Positions 15,656 to 27,255 of a DNA stretch of 39,301 nucleotides are shown here, piece after piece. The notes beneath the pieces were generated by a model, which was not told the origin of the DNA, made no database searches, and worked only from the letters and a program-made list of their open reading frames with translations. Every line of letters begins with the position of its first letter. Within the stretch, counting starts at the first letter, position 1. A program made the position numbers and the translations under genes. The DNA lies in contig WTFV01000005.1 in assembly GCA_011523845.1 (NCBI GenBank), positions 5,418 to 44,718 of the forward strand. Reading direction: 5' to 3'. The DNA comes from Acidobacteriota bacterium (GTDB lineage: Bacteria; Acidobacteriota; Vicinamibacteria; Vicinamibacterales; UBA8438).

Positions 15656-16303
15656 GTGGCGGCGATGGCGAACGCGGCACCGGACATGAAGGCGCTCGTC
15701 TCCGCGTCCCGGAGCTGGATGCGGCAGAGCCTGACCCGGCCGGCCCCGGCCGCCTGGACCCTGGCCGCGCTCGGCGGCTGCCTGGCGGAGCTGTCGGGCG
15801 CCGGCTCCGCGCCGGCGCTCACCCTGGCGTTCGGTCTGGTGCGCGAAGCGCAGCGGCGGGGCGAGCCGGTCGCCTGGATCAGCCGGACCGAGAGCACCTT
15901 CTTCCCGCCGGATGCGGCCGAAGGGGGCATCGACCTGGCGGCGCTGCCGGTGATCCTGCTCGGCGACGTGCGTCACCGCCTGCGGGCCGCCGACCGGCTC
16001 GCCCGCTCCGGCGCCTTCGGCCTGCTGGTGGTCGACCTCGGCGAGCGCCTCGATCTGCCGCTCGCCGTGCAGACCCGCCTGGCCGAGCAGGCGCTCGCGC
16101 ACGGTACGCTCGTCCTCTGCCTGACGGAGAAAACCGAGCGCCAGCCGTCGCTCGGGTCGCTCGTCGCGGTCCGCGGCCAGGCGCGGTGCATTCGTTACGG
16201 TCCCGATCGCTTCGCCTGCCGGGTGCATGCGCTCAAGGACAAGCGCCGCGGTCCGGGCTGGACCGACCAGGAGTGGTGTCGTGGACCGGATGGCGTGCGT
16301 TGA
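15656..16303 (+). CDS. imuA: ImuA-like translesion-synthesis accessory protein (RecA fold)
   Basis: A 215-residue protein if started at GTG 15656, which follows GGAGG; ATG 15596 or ATG 15665 are alternatives in frame. The position between lexA and imuB identifies it, together with a RecA-like core with strands at TLAFGLVREAQRRGEPVAWI, LPVILLGDVRHRLRAADRL and FGLLVVDLGERLDL. The expected P-loop reads LSGAGSAPALTLA: the Lys-Thr of GxxxxGKT is replaced by Pro-Ala, so ATP binding at that site is probably lost. ImuA works with ImuB and DnaE2 in induced mutagenesis. The C-terminus overlaps imuB by 23 bp, indicating coupled translation. Confidence 0.8.
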   Translation: MAAMANAAPDMKALVSASRSWMRQSLTRPAPAAWTLAALGGCLAELSGAGSAPALTLAFGLVREAQRRGEPVAWISRTESTFFPPDAAEGGIDLAALPVILLGDVRHRLRAADRLARSGAFGLLVVDLGERLDLPLAVQTRLAEQALAHGTLVLCLTEKTERQPSLGSLVAVRGQARCIRYGPDRFACRVHALKDKRRGPGWTDQEWCRGPDGVR

Positions 16304-17933
16304 GCTGCCGGCGTTCCCGCTGCAGCTCCTCTTGAAGCGGCACCCCGACTGGGCCGGGCGGCCGGTGGCGGTGGTCGACCGCGACAAGCCGCAGGGCATG
16401 ATCCTCTGGGTCAACGAGCACGCCCGCGCGTGCCGCATCCGCACCGGGATGCGCTACGGCGCCGGGCTGTCGCTGGCGCGCACGCTGCACGCCGGGGAGG
16501 TGCCTCCCGCCGAGGTCGACCGGGGCGTTGCGGCGCTCGCCGACCGGTTGCGGCGCTTCAGCCCCGACGTCGAGCCCAGCCGCGACGAGCCGGGGATCTT
16601 CTGGCTGAACGCTTCCGGGCTGTCGCATCTGTATGCGTCGCCCCGCCGGTGGGCGGACGCGATCGTCGGCGCTGTCGAGGCGTGCGGGTTGCGGGGGACG
16701 ATAGCCGTCGGCTTCACCCGGTTCGGCACCTACGCCATCGCCAGGACCGCGACCGTCGCGATGGTCGGGACGGCCGGGACGGGAACGGCCGGAACCGAAA
16801 CCGCCCTGTCCGGGACGGGCAGGCCGACGGGCGCCGCCGGCGCCGGCGCGGCCGTCGCACGCGGTCGATCCGTGATGGTGCTCCGGGACGCGGCCGCCGA
16901 GCGGGTGCTGGCGGGGGAGGCGCCGCTGGAGCGGCTGGGTCTCGATCCGGGGCTGCGCGACAGCCTGCAAAAGCTCGGCATCGAGACGGTGCGGGCCTTT
17001 CTGCGGTTGCCGCCCGCGGGGATCCGCCGGCGTTTCGGTCCGGACGCGGAACGCCTGCACCGGCTGGCCGCGGGCGATCTGTGGGTGCCGCTGCAGCCGT
17101 TGCGGGTCCGGGATCCGCTCGTCGCGCGCCACGGCTTCGACGATCCGGAAACCGACGTTTCGCGCCTGCTCTTCGCGGTCAAGCGGCTGCTGAACCGGGT
17201 ACTGGCCCTGATCGCCGCGCGCAGCGAGATGCTGGGGGCGCTGACGCTGCACCTGCGGCTCGACCGGGCCACCGCGAAGAGCGAGCAGATCCGGCCTGCC
17301 GCCCCGACGCTGGACGCCGTCCAACTGCTGGGTCTGGTGCGGCTCCGGCTGGAGGCATTGGCTCTCGACTCCGGGGTTGTCGAGTTGCGCGTCACCGCCC
17401 GCGCCGTCCGGACCGCTGCCGCGCAGCAGGGACTGTTCGTCGAGCGGCCGCCCCGCGATCCGGCGGCGGCGAACCGCGCGCTCGCGCGCGTGCGCGCCGA
17501 GTTCGGCGACGACGCGGTGGTGCGGGCGCGTCTCGCCGAGGCGCATCTGCCGGAAGCGCAGTTCGCCTGGGAACCGCTGGAGTCGGCGCCGTGGCCTGTC
17601 CCGCCGCCGCGGCCCGCGGCGGCGTCTCGGTCCACGTCAGCGCCGCGGCCCGCAGCCGGCGACATCGCCCGCCGGCCGCTGGTCAGGCGGATCCACGCGC
17701 GCCCAATCCCGCTCCCGCCGCGCCCGCGCCACGAGCCGGACGGTTGGCTGCTGCGCGGCGGCGAGACGGGACACGTGGAGGATCTCGCCGGACCGTACCT
17801 GGTGACGGGCGGATGGTGGCGGTCGGCGGTGCAACGCGAGTACTACTTCGCTCGGATGCGCGACGGCGACCTGCTCTGGATCTATTACGACCGGCCGCGC
17901 CGGCGGTGGTGCTGGCAGGGGCGGGTGGAGTAG
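16281..17933 (+). CDS. imuB: ImuB, catalytically inactive Y-family polymerase-like protein
   Basis: A 550-residue protein from GTG 16281 (AGGAG 7 bp upstream). The palm begins MACVELPAFPLQLLLKRHPDW, where active Y-family enzymes have D-x-D; the catalytic acids are absent, as in all ImuB proteins. The thumb and little-finger parts follow (ERLGLDPGLRDSLQKLGI and on). A beta-clamp-binding motif QQGLF lies in ARAVRTAAAQQGLFVERPP. The last 60 residues, DGWLLRGGETGHVEDLAGPY and on, are the Trp/Tyr-rich DUF6504-like module seen in many ImuB proteins. Two Gly/Ala/Thr- and Pro/Ala/Arg-rich inserts interrupt the fold: about residues 158-195, and a second near 435-465. It is the hub that recruits DnaE2 to the sliding clamp. 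Confidence 0.88.
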   Translation: MDRMACVELPAFPLQLLLKRHPDWAGRPVAVVDRDKPQGMILWVNEHARACRIRTGMRYGAGLSLARTLHAGEVPPAEVDRGVAALADRLRRFSPDVEPSRDEPGIFWLNASGLSHLYASPRRWADAIVGAVEACGLRGTIAVGFTRFGTYAIARTATVAMVGTAGTGTAGTETALSGTGRPTGAAGAGAAVARGRSVMVLRDAAAERVLAGEAPLERLGLDPGLRDSLQKLGIETVRAFLRLPPAGIRRRFGPDAERLHRLAAGDLWVPLQPLRVRDPLVARHGFDDPETDVSRLLFAVKRLLNRVLALIAARSEMLGALTLHLRLDRATAKSEQIRPAAPTLDAVQLLGLVRLRLEALALDSGVVELRVTARAVRTAAAQQGLFVERPPRDPAAANRALARVRAEFGDDAVVRARLAEAHLPEAQFAWEPLESAPWPVPPPRPAAASRSTSAPRPAAGDIARRPLVRRIHARPIPLPPRPRHEPDGWLLRGGETGHVEDLAGPYLVTGGWWRSAVQREYYFARMRDGDLLWIYYDRPRRRWCWQGRVE

Positions 17934-17970
17934 GGAGCGCCGAGGCGCATCCGGGGCGAGCGATGGATTG

Positions 17971-17985
17971 CCAGCGAAGCGCTGG
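17971..17985. other. Small hairpin in the imuB-dnaE2 spacer
   Basis: CCAGCG and CGCTGG flank a 3-base loop. It lies in the 293-bp spacer between imuB and dnaE2. I see no other gene, promoter match or clear LexA-like dyad in that spacer; dnaE2 may be co-transcribed with imuAB. Confidence 0.3.
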
Positions 17986-18226
17986 TCAGCACGCCCGGCG
18001 TGGCGTTGGCCAGTGACAGCACCCGGGGTCGGGCGGCGTTCCGCGGCGGTATTGGTGGTTGAGGCTGCGGAGCGGAGGGAGTGACAGAGGCTCGGCAGCC
18101 CGTGGTGAAACCCCGCGTCGCACCGAGAGCGGCGGGATGCATCGCCGCTCGAATGCAGTGGGGACTTTCGCCACGGGCTGTCAGGTCAGCGACAAGTGCC
18201 GGCGGCGGGCGCGGTGGATCAGGGAC

Positions 18227-21709
<3,483 letters not shown>

Positions 21710-21817
21710 TGCGCAGTGTCGGCATGGATCGCGGCGCCACGAGCCGGCAGGATGGTAGATCCGTCTGGTCTCCATGTCCGAGAAATCGCAGCGGCAATCC
21801 GGCCGCCGTCGACACTG

Positions 21818-21847
21818 TTTTAACTGACTAAAATAAAAGCCTATAAT
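21818..21847 (+). promoter_or_regulatory. Promoter and operator of the relBE-like operon
   Basis: A consensus -10 TATAAT (21842-21847) with TTAACT (21820-21825) 16 bp upstream as -35. The -35 lies inside an inverted repeat, TTTTA (21818-21822) and TAAAA (21829-21833), a plausible autorepression site. An AAGGAG ribosome-binding site follows at 21855-21860, 8 bp before the antitoxin ATG. This is the clearest sigma-70 promoter in the window. Confidence 0.65.
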
Positions 21848-21868
21848 CTGGTTCAAGGAGATGCATCA

Positions 21869-22147
21869 ATGACCACCGTCCCCCTGTCAGAGGCCAAGAC
21901 CCATCTCGCGAAGCTGCTCACGGACGTCGAGGCGCTCGGTGAGGAGGTGGTCATCACGCGATCCGGACGCCCCGTGGGCGTGCTGCTCTCGTTGACCGAC
22001 TACGAAGGCCTGATCGAGACGCTGGAGATCCTGGCCGACCAGGATCTGGCCAAATCGATCGAACAGGGCCTGGCTGAAGCGGAAGCGGGCAACGTGCTGA
22101 AGCACGAGGACGTCTGGGATGACGTGGACCCTCGTCTACGCGACTAG
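21869..22147 (+). CDS. Phd/YefM-type antitoxin
   Basis: A 92-residue protein. The N-terminus TTVPLSEAKTHLAKLLTDVE followed by VVITRSGRPVGVLLSLTDYE is the Phd/YefM DNA-binding and dimerisation fold (the SxAKxxLxxLL and R-x-G-x-P-V motifs). The C-terminal acidic helix (IEQGLAEAEAGNVLKHEDVW) would bind and mask the toxin. It overlaps the toxin gene by 29 bp and is preceded by a strong promoter with a dyad, the usual autoregulated layout. Confidence 0.88.
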   Translation: MTTVPLSEAKTHLAKLLTDVEALGEEVVITRSGRPVGVLLSLTDYEGLIETLEILADQDLAKSIEQGLAEAEAGNVLKHEDVWDDVDPRLRD

Positions 22148-22400
22148 CGCCGTCCGCGCTATCAAGAAGCTCGATCCGGCCGTCCGGCGGCGCATGCTCG
22201 CCGCCCTCCGGAAACTTCGCGCGGGCCCCGAACGCGGCAAGCCGCTGCAACTCGCCCTCAAGGGACTGCGCTCCTGGCGCACCGGAGACTATCGGATCGT
22301 CTATCGCGTCATCGAATCCCGCATCGAGATTCTGGTCGTCGCCGTCGGCCACCGGCGCGACGTCTACGAACGGCTGAAGAAGATGCTGGATGCCCGGTGA
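22119..22400 (+). CDS. RelE/ParE-family toxin
   Basis: A 93-residue basic protein with the RelE/ParE fold: WTLVYATSAVRAIKKLDPAV (strand and first helix), KGLRSWRTGDYRIVYRVIES (central strands with the conserved G-D-Y-R-I-V-Y) and VVAVGHRRDVYERL (C-terminal strand with the H-R-x-x-V-Y motif). The last motif is typical of RelE-like ribosome-dependent mRNA nucleases rather than ParE gyrase poisons, though the boundary is soft. The paired Phd/YefM antitoxin overlaps its start. Confidence 0.88.
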   Translation: MTWTLVYATSAVRAIKKLDPAVRRRMLAALRKLRAGPERGKPLQLALKGLRSWRTGDYRIVYRVIESRIEILVVAVGHRRDVYERLKKMLDAR

Positions 22401-22414
22401 CGAGTAGCTGCGAA

Positions 22415-22429
22415 CATAAGCAGCTTATG
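22415..22429. promoter_or_regulatory. Dyad CATAAG-CAG-CTTATG
   Basis: A perfect 6+3+6 inverted repeat between the toxin stop (22400) and the next start (22441). No T-run follows, so I favour an operator for the downstream pair over a terminator. Confidence 0.4.
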
Positions 22430-22440
22430 ATTGATCGGAG

Positions 22441-22755
22441 ATGGACGCGCCGGACCCATTGAAGGCGTATCTCGCACGGATCGGCCGCAAGGGCGGATCG
22501 AGAAGCCGGCGCGCCCTGTCGTCCGCCGACGCTCGGGACATGGTGCGCGTACGTGAGGCGCGGCGCGCGTTCCGCGAGTTCCACGCCCAGTGCTTCTGGT
22601 ACCTGCGCCCGGACCTGCAGGTCTCGCTGGACGACGTTCCCGAGATCGTGCGCGGGCTACGCCGAAACGGTGGCCGAAAGGGGTTTCTCGCCGCGGCCCG
22701 CCTCGAAGCCCTTGGTGAGACCCGGCGTCCCACCGGGACCGCCGAGTCCCGATAG
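22441..22755 (+). CDS. Small conserved-type protein paired with a nucleotidyltransferase
   Basis: A 104-residue protein with no named domain that I can assign. It opens DPLKAYLARIGRKGGSRSRR, a Lys-Gly-Gly-x-x-Arg-Arg element, then a basic helix (MVRVREARRAFREFHAQCFW) and a Gly-Gly-Arg-x-Gly-Phe segment near the end (LRRNGGRKGF). From memory, small proteins with the I-G-R-[KR]-G-G and A-R-R-A-F...CFW pattern occur next to nucleotidyltransferase genes in other bacteria. The following gene starts 13 bp later and encodes an AbiEii-like enzyme, so this could be its antitoxin, although it does not look like AbiEi. GGAG lies directly against the ATG, so the start may be slightly off. Confidence 0.6.
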   Translation: MDAPDPLKAYLARIGRKGGSRSRRALSSADARDMVRVREARRAFREFHAQCFWYLRPDLQVSLDDVPEIVRGLRRNGGRKGFLAAARLEALGETRRPTGTAESR

Positions 22756-22768
22756 CGACGCCCGAACC

Positions 22769-23572
22769 ATGCCGTTGAGCGCCATTCAGGCGGACGTCCT
22801 GCGGCTCATCGCCGCCAACCGCAGCCCCGACAGCTACGTGGCCGGGGCGACGGTGCTGCAGCGGGCGGAGGACACCCCGCGCTACTCGGCGGATCTCGAT
22901 CTGTTTCACGACCTGGAGGACAGCATCGCCCGGAGCGCGGAAGCGGACGCGGCGACGCTCGGAGGCGCCGGGTACGAGCTGTCATGGCTGCTGCGCACGC
23001 CCACCTTCCATCGCGCCGTGGTGCGCGCGGAGGAACGGGCGCTGAAGATCGAGTGGGCCCAGGACAGCGCCTTCCGCTTCTACCCGGTACAGGAAGACGA
23101 ACAGTTCGGGTATCACCTGCACGACGCCGATGCCGCCGTCAACAAGGTGCTGGCTCTGGCGGGACGGAGCGAGATCCGTGACTTCGTCGACGTGCTCCAT
23201 CTCGACGACAACCATCTCCCGCTCGGCGCCCTGGCTTGGGCGGCGTGCGGCAAGGATCCCGGCTTCACGCCGGAGTTCCTGCTGGACCACGCGGCGCGGC
23301 ACGTCGCGTACACGCAACACGATCTCGACCGGCTGTCCCTCCGCGAACCGCTCGATCTCGGCGTCCTGAAGCGGCGCTGGCTCGCCGCGCTGGAACGGGC
23401 CCGGACGCTCGTGGCCGCGCTTCCGCCCGATGAGGTCGGATGTCTGTACGTGGATGCCGCCCGGTGCCCGGTGGCGCCGGATCCGACATCCGACGGTTTC
23501 CGCTCGCTGGTCCGACACCGGGGTCGTGTCCGCGGCGCCTGGCCCACCGTCTCGCCCTACCGGCGCCCGTAG
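22769..23572 (+). CDS. AbiEii/MenT-like nucleotidyltransferase (putative toxin)
   Basis: A 267-residue protein from ATG 22769. The polymerase-beta-like core is YVAGATVLQR followed by RYSADLDLFHD (D42, D44), matching the G-G/S ... D-h-D pattern of AbiEii/AbiGii nucleotidyltransferases, except that the usual second Gly or Ser is Ala here. Downstream, HLHDADAAVNKVLALAGR and RDFVDVLHL carry the conserved Asp/Lys and D-x-x-D-h-x-h segments of the family. Such enzymes act as toxins in abortive phage infection by modifying tRNA or other targets. The upstream small gene is the likely regulator. Target, activity and the effect of the Gly-to-Ala change are unknown. Confidence 0.7.
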   Translation: MPLSAIQADVLRLIAANRSPDSYVAGATVLQRAEDTPRYSADLDLFHDLEDSIARSAEADAATLGGAGYELSWLLRTPTFHRAVVRAEERALKIEWAQDSAFRFYPVQEDEQFGYHLHDADAAVNKVLALAGRSEIRDFVDVLHLDDNHLPLGALAWAACGKDPGFTPEFLLDHAARHVAYTQHDLDRLSLREPLDLGVLKRRWLAALERARTLVAALPPDEVGCLYVDAARCPVAPDPTSDGFRSLVRHRGRVRGAWPTVSPYRRP

Positions 23573-23689
23573 CTTTGCCGGCCGGCGCGTCATTGCCGGT
23601 CAACTCGTCTGCGGGGCCGTTCTGATCTGGTCCGCGTGCCGCTGTGCCGGCGCGGGGAATTGCTTCACACCGCAACGGGACGGGGCATA

Positions 23690-23847
23690 ATGACTCACGA
23701 ATCCGGAGCCCATGCAATGACGGTCCCAGACCGGGTCACGACGGCGGAAGAGTTGATCCGCCTGCCCGACGACAACTGTCGTTACGCCCTCGTCGGAGGG
23801 GAGTTGCAGCGGATGAACCCGGCGGGCGCGAGATCTTCGCCCTGTAG
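23690..23847 (+). pseudogene. Truncated Uma2-family endonuclease
   Basis: The frame from ATG 23690 (or ATG 23717) reads TVPDRVTTAEELIRLPDDN then CRYALVGGELQRM, the N-terminal signature of Uma2/DUF820 restriction-like nucleases. Similarity ends at NPAGAR. Directly after, a shifted frame reads REIFAL and stops, which looks like a more distal piece of the same family, so an internal deletion with frameshift is likely. Complete members have about 190 residues with the catalytic Asp/Glu later, so no activity is expected. The 322-base stretch 23573-23894 holds nothing else that I can see. Confidence 0.55.
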
Positions 23848-23894
23848 ACGGGTCGGCCCGCGCCCGGCGTGGCCGCGCCCGGCGCCCCACCGCG

Positions 23895-24896
23895 CTACCC
23901 GTCCATGTCGTCGAGGAGCTCGAAGTCCCGCCACTGCCGGAACTCCGAACGGCGCGTACGGCTGAATACGACGCGCACGTCGCTGTAACTCTCGAACTGG
24001 ATGCGCGCCCATATGTCGCCGAGCACCGGGCTCCGGTCGAGCGATCCGCGGGCCTGCTGGATCGAGCCGAGCATGCCCCACCAGAGCCGCACGCGGTCGA
24101 TCAGCTCGAACTCTACGCGCGCCGGTTCGTAGGTGTCGCGGTCGATCCAGACCCGGCCGCGCGCCTTGTTGAGCGCGTAGTCGATGCGGCGCCGTACCGG
24201 GAGCCGACCCGGGCGGGGCTCGAACGCGATCAGGTAGCTCGGGCGGTTGCGGATCCGCTCTTCGCCTTCGAGGGTGAAGAGGTAGCGCGCCACGAGATCC
24301 TCGTTGAAGACGATGGCGTTCTCGTCCTCTTCGGGATCGTCGTCCTCTTCGCGCAGCCGGCGCAACTCCTCGCGGAACTCCGCCTCCCGCTCGTCCTCCC
24401 AGCCGCGCTCCTTCCGGTTCAGCGGCCGGCCGTCGATGGTCAGCCGCCGCTCGAAGGGCACGCCGTCGATGGGAACCACCTCGTAGTCGCCGACGTCCCG
24501 CGTCCGCACGTCGCCGTCACCGTCGAAGCGCCGGACCTCCTTCGTCATCCGCGCCCGGTACCGCGCGGCGACGTTGTGCTCGTCGTACCAGGCGGCGCGT
24601 TCGAGCGCCTCGAGGATGAACGCCCGGGCGGCATCGTCCCCGCCGGCGGGCGACTGGGCTGCCGGGCCCCTGATTCCGGACCAGGCGACGGCCAGCGCCG
24701 GCAGAATGGTCAGGAGCCCGCGGAGAAACTTCAGCGCGGCATGCCGGCCCGTTGCGCCGCGCGATCCGGGCGCTTCGCCGGTATCGCCGCCCGGCGGGGC
24801 CGTGGCACGGACTCCCGGCGACCATCGGCTCACGGCGCCATTCTGCCGGTTGTCACCCTCACGGGTCGGCGGCGCGGCGTCGGAGCTGTTCCGCAT
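23895..24896 (-). CDS. Secreted protein of unknown function
   Basis: About 333 residues from ATG 24896, which lies 14 bp after the upstream serine hydrolase stop; a GTG at 24833 is an alternative that shortens the N-terminus by 21. A hydrophobic export segment (LRGLLTILPALAVAWSGI) comes near residue 60. The mature part has a helix (ARAFILEALERAAWYDEHN), strands typical of an outer-membrane-lipoprotein-like half-barrel (RRRIDYALNKARGRVWIDRD) and a very acidic loop (REEDDDPEEDENA). I suspect a LolA/YdeM-like fold, but the similarity is one of layout only. It is probably co-transcribed with the serine hydrolase. Confidence 0.55.
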   Translation of the reverse strand: MRNSSDAAPPTREGDNRQNGAVSRWSPGVRATAPPGGDTGEAPGSRGATGRHAALKFLRGLLTILPALAVAWSGIRGPAAQSPAGGDDAARAFILEALERAAWYDEHNVAARYRARMTKEVRRFDGDGDVRTRDVGDYEVVPIDGVPFERRLTIDGRPLNRKERGWEDEREAEFREELRRLREEDDDPEEDENAIVFNEDLVARYLFTLEGEERIRNRPSYLIAFEPRPGRLPVRRRIDYALNKARGRVWIDRDTYEPARVEFELIDRVRLWWGMLGSIQQARGSLDRSPVLGDIWARIQFESYSDVRVVFSRTRRSEFRQWRDFELLDDMDG

Positions 24897-24910
24897 GCTG
24901 CGCGGCCGGG

Positions 24911-26674
24911 TCAACGCACCCTCCGGAAGGCGACCTTCCATGCCCGGGACGTGCTCATCGTGAACCCGGCGACCCTCGTGCCCTCGCGAACGAAGGTGAA
25001 GTACCACCCGCCCCCGTAGAAGCCGTCCTCGAAGGTGGAAACAAGCCGAATACGGCCCAGCTTGCGGTGCGACAGGACGAGGCGCCGGTTCTCTTCCCGG
25101 AACACGTACTGCACGTCGAGGTCGTCGCTGTGGTACGACCCCGCGTACTCGGCCAGGCGCTCGGCGGGGAGTCGAACGACCGGCGCGGCGTGCGTGTAGA
25201 CGCCGCGCAGGGGTCCGCCGAGGCGGAGCGTCGGCCCGCTCCGGGCCCCGCCCGGTTCGAAGACGGCTTCAGTGGAAGTCCCCGCCAGCCGAAACCTTCC
25301 GTCTCCGATCGGACGCAAGGGCCGGCCGGCGCCGCCCTCGACGAGCAGCAGATCGTCGCCGCGCGCCACGAGCTGCAAGAGGATGTCGTGCTCGGGGCGC
25401 CGGTAGTAGCCGGCCAGGGCCGCGAGCGTCTCGCGGTCGGGAGCGGTCCGCGGAGAGTCGCCGTCCGCGGACCGGCCCGCCGCCGTACCCGGACGGTTCC
25501 TCGTTCGCCGGCCTGCCGCCGTGCCCGGCTGATTCCTCGTTCGCCGACCCGCCGCCGTGCCCGGCCCCGACGTCAGGAAGACGTCGGCCGCGTCCCGCGC
25601 CAGACGACCCGGATCGGCCGTCCGGACGTTGCACAGGACCGCCACGCCGAGGTCCTCGTCGGGAAAGCGCAGGAACTCGCCACGGTAACCCGCGTCGGTG
25701 CCGCCGTGCCCGATGGTCGGCCGGCCGCGGTGCATGCCGTGCACCAGCCCGAACCCGTAGGATATGCGCGCGCCGCCGGCCAGGGCGCCGCGCTCCTGGA
25801 GTTGCCGGAGCACGCCGGTGCCGCCGACCTCGCCGGTCCGGAAGTTCCCGTTCCAGCGTGCGAGGTCCTGCACCGTGGTGAAGAGGCTGGAGGCCCCCAC
25901 CACGGCGAAGTCCGGGATGCTGAGGCGGTAGCCGCCCGCGCGGTCGGACTCGTAGGCATAGGCGCGGTTCCTGACGAGCAGCGTGTGATCGTCGCGGAAC
26001 GTGGTCTGCGTCATGCCGAGCGGCTCGAACAGGCGCGCGGCGGTGAACTCGCGGAGCGTCCGGCCCGACACGCGCTCGACGACGACGGCGAGCAGCGTGT
26101 AGCCGGAGTTGCTGTAGAGGTAGTCGTTGCCGGGGCGGAAGTGGACCCCCGTCTGGCGCGAGAGCAGGTCGAGCACGTCGCCCTGGGTTATGACGTCGCC
26201 CTCCCAGCGCCATCCCGCCATCTGGAGCAGGCTCCACTGATCGCGAATCCCGCTCGTGTGGTGCGCGAGATGCCGGAGCGTGATGGTGTCGCCGAAATCG
26301 GGAAGCTCGGGCACGTAGCGCCGGATGTCGTCGTCCCACGACACGCGGCCGTCGGCGACGAGCAGCGCCACCGCCATGGCCGTGAACTGCTTGGACACCG
26401 AGGCGACGTGGAAGACCGACGACGGCGTGATCGGCACGTCGTACTCCAGGTTGGCGTCGCCGTAACCCTTCGCGAAGAGAAGGTCGCCGCCCCGCATGAC
26501 GGACACGGCGCAGCCGGGCGCGCCGCGCGCGGACCAGGGCTCGAAGATCAGGTCGAGACGGTCTTCCGGCGTGGCGCGCTGTCTGGCCAGCGTGACGACC
26601 GCCAGCGCGACCAGAAGGCAGACTGCCGCCGGCACGCTTGCCGCGAGGCGCGACCGCCGGCGTGGGGCGGGCAT
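24911..26674 (-). CDS. Class C beta-lactamase-like serine hydrolase
   Basis: A 587-residue exported protein (signal segment about residues 13-31). The beta-lactamase/transpeptidase-like domain (to about 370) has all three active-site motifs: S92-V-S-K95, Y187-S-N189 and H323-G-G. This set is shared by class C beta-lactamases, D-alanyl-D-alanine peptidases and esterases, and most members of this size are not antibiotic resistance enzymes. A C-terminal beta-rich module (about 410-587, containing LAEYAGSYHSDD) follows. Between them lies a linker of nearly three exact 12-residue repeats, GTAAGRRTRN(Q/R)P (371-401). The ATG at 26674 is chosen over a GTG 24 bp upstream. Substrate unknown. Confidence 0.82.
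   Translation of the reverse strand: MPAPRRRSRLAASVPAAVCLLVALAVVTLARQRATPEDRLDLIFEPWSARGAPGCAVSVMRGGDLLFAKGYGDANLEYDVPITPSSVFHVASVSKQFTAMAVALLVADGRVSWDDDIRRYVPELPDFGDTITLRHLAHHTSGIRDQWSLLQMAGWRWEGDVITQGDVLDLLSRQTGVHFRPGNDYLYSNSGYTLLAVVVERVSGRTLREFTAARLFEPLGMTQTTFRDDHTLLVRNRAYAYESDRAGGYRLSIPDFAVVGASSLFTTVQDLARWNGNFRTGEVGGTGVLRQLQERGALAGGARISYGFGLVHGMHRGRPTIGHGGTDAGYRGEFLRFPDEDLGVAVLCNVRTADPGRLARDAADVFLTSGPGTAAGRRTRNQPGTAAGRRTRNRPGTAAGRSADGDSPRTAPDRETLAALAGYYRRPEHDILLQLVARGDDLLLVEGGAGRPLRPIGDGRFRLAGTSTEAVFEPGGARSGPTLRLGGPLRGVYTHAAPVVRLPAERLAEYAGSYHSDDLDVQYVFREENRRLVLSHRKLGRIRLVSTFEDGFYGGGWYFTFVREGTRVAGFTMSTSRAWKVAFRRVR
25475..25564 (-). repeat. 36-bp tandem repeat, in frame, within the serine hydrolase
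   Basis: Two full and one half copies of a 36-bp unit (about 25475-25510, 25511-25546 and 25547-25564) encode the basic linker repeats. DNA copies are almost identical, suggesting recent expansion. Confidence 0.75.
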
Positions 26675-26743
26675 CGCGTGCAGTCTAGGGGCTTGCACCG
26701 TCGAAACGCAACGGAGTGAGTTCTGCGGCGGGGGCCTCCTGCC

Positions 26744-27172
26744 TCAGCGCCGGAAACCGCCGATGGCCGGAGGAGTTCGCGGTTCCGGCGGATCGATGAC
26801 GAGCAGCGCGCCGCGAACCACGACCTCCCGGCGCCCCGACGTGGTGATCAGTTCGCCCACCACGTCGTACTCGCCGGCCGGAAACCCGTGCCACTCGAAG
26901 GTATGGACCCGCTGGGAATCCTCTCCGGCGAGCCCGATGGTGGTGCTGCGGTAGAACGTGCCGGAGTCGGCGACCACTCGCAGCTCTTCGGTCCGGGCCG
27001 TCGGCTGAATCAGGATCTCGAACTCGATCGTGCCCGGGGACTGCACGACGAGCCGTGCGGGGGGCGAGACCGCGGCGGCGGCCGGCGGCTGCACGGCAGT
27101 GGTTGCGGCTGCTGTCGGCGCGGCGAGCGCGAGGACCAGACCGAGCGACGGGACACGAAGGCTTGCCTGCAT
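26744..27172 (-). CDS. Small secreted protein of unknown function
   Basis: A 142-residue protein with a signal peptide (ASLRVPSLGLVLALAAPTAA). The mature part reads as an all-beta domain (ARLVVQSPGTIEFEILIQP, then YRSTTIGLAGEDSQRVHTFEW and GEYDVVGELITTSGRREVVV), similar in feel to immunoglobulin- or FixG-like folds. It ends in Pro-rich sequence and GGFRR. I do not recognise it. Its upstream region contains three TTAA boxes at 11-bp spacing, so a response regulator may control it or the divergent ABC operon. Confidence 0.6.
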   Translation of the reverse strand: MQASLRVPSLGLVLALAAPTAAATTAVQPPAAAAVSPPARLVVQSPGTIEFEILIQPTARTEELRVVADSGTFYRSTTIGLAGEDSQRVHTFEWHGFPAGEYDVVGELITTSGRREVVVRGALLVIDPPEPRTPPAIGGFRR

Positions 27173-27255
27173 GCTTCACCTCCTCCGGCAGGGCCGAACC
27201 GTTCACCAGCCGGGACCCGTCGACAGGCGCGACCCCGGCGAGCGCGGCCCCGATG

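Noticed and set aside
24911..26674. Antibiotic-resistance beta-lactamase
   Set aside because: The SxxK/YxN/HGG set is shared by many peptidases and esterases, and the extra C-terminal module and repeat linker differ from classical AmpC.
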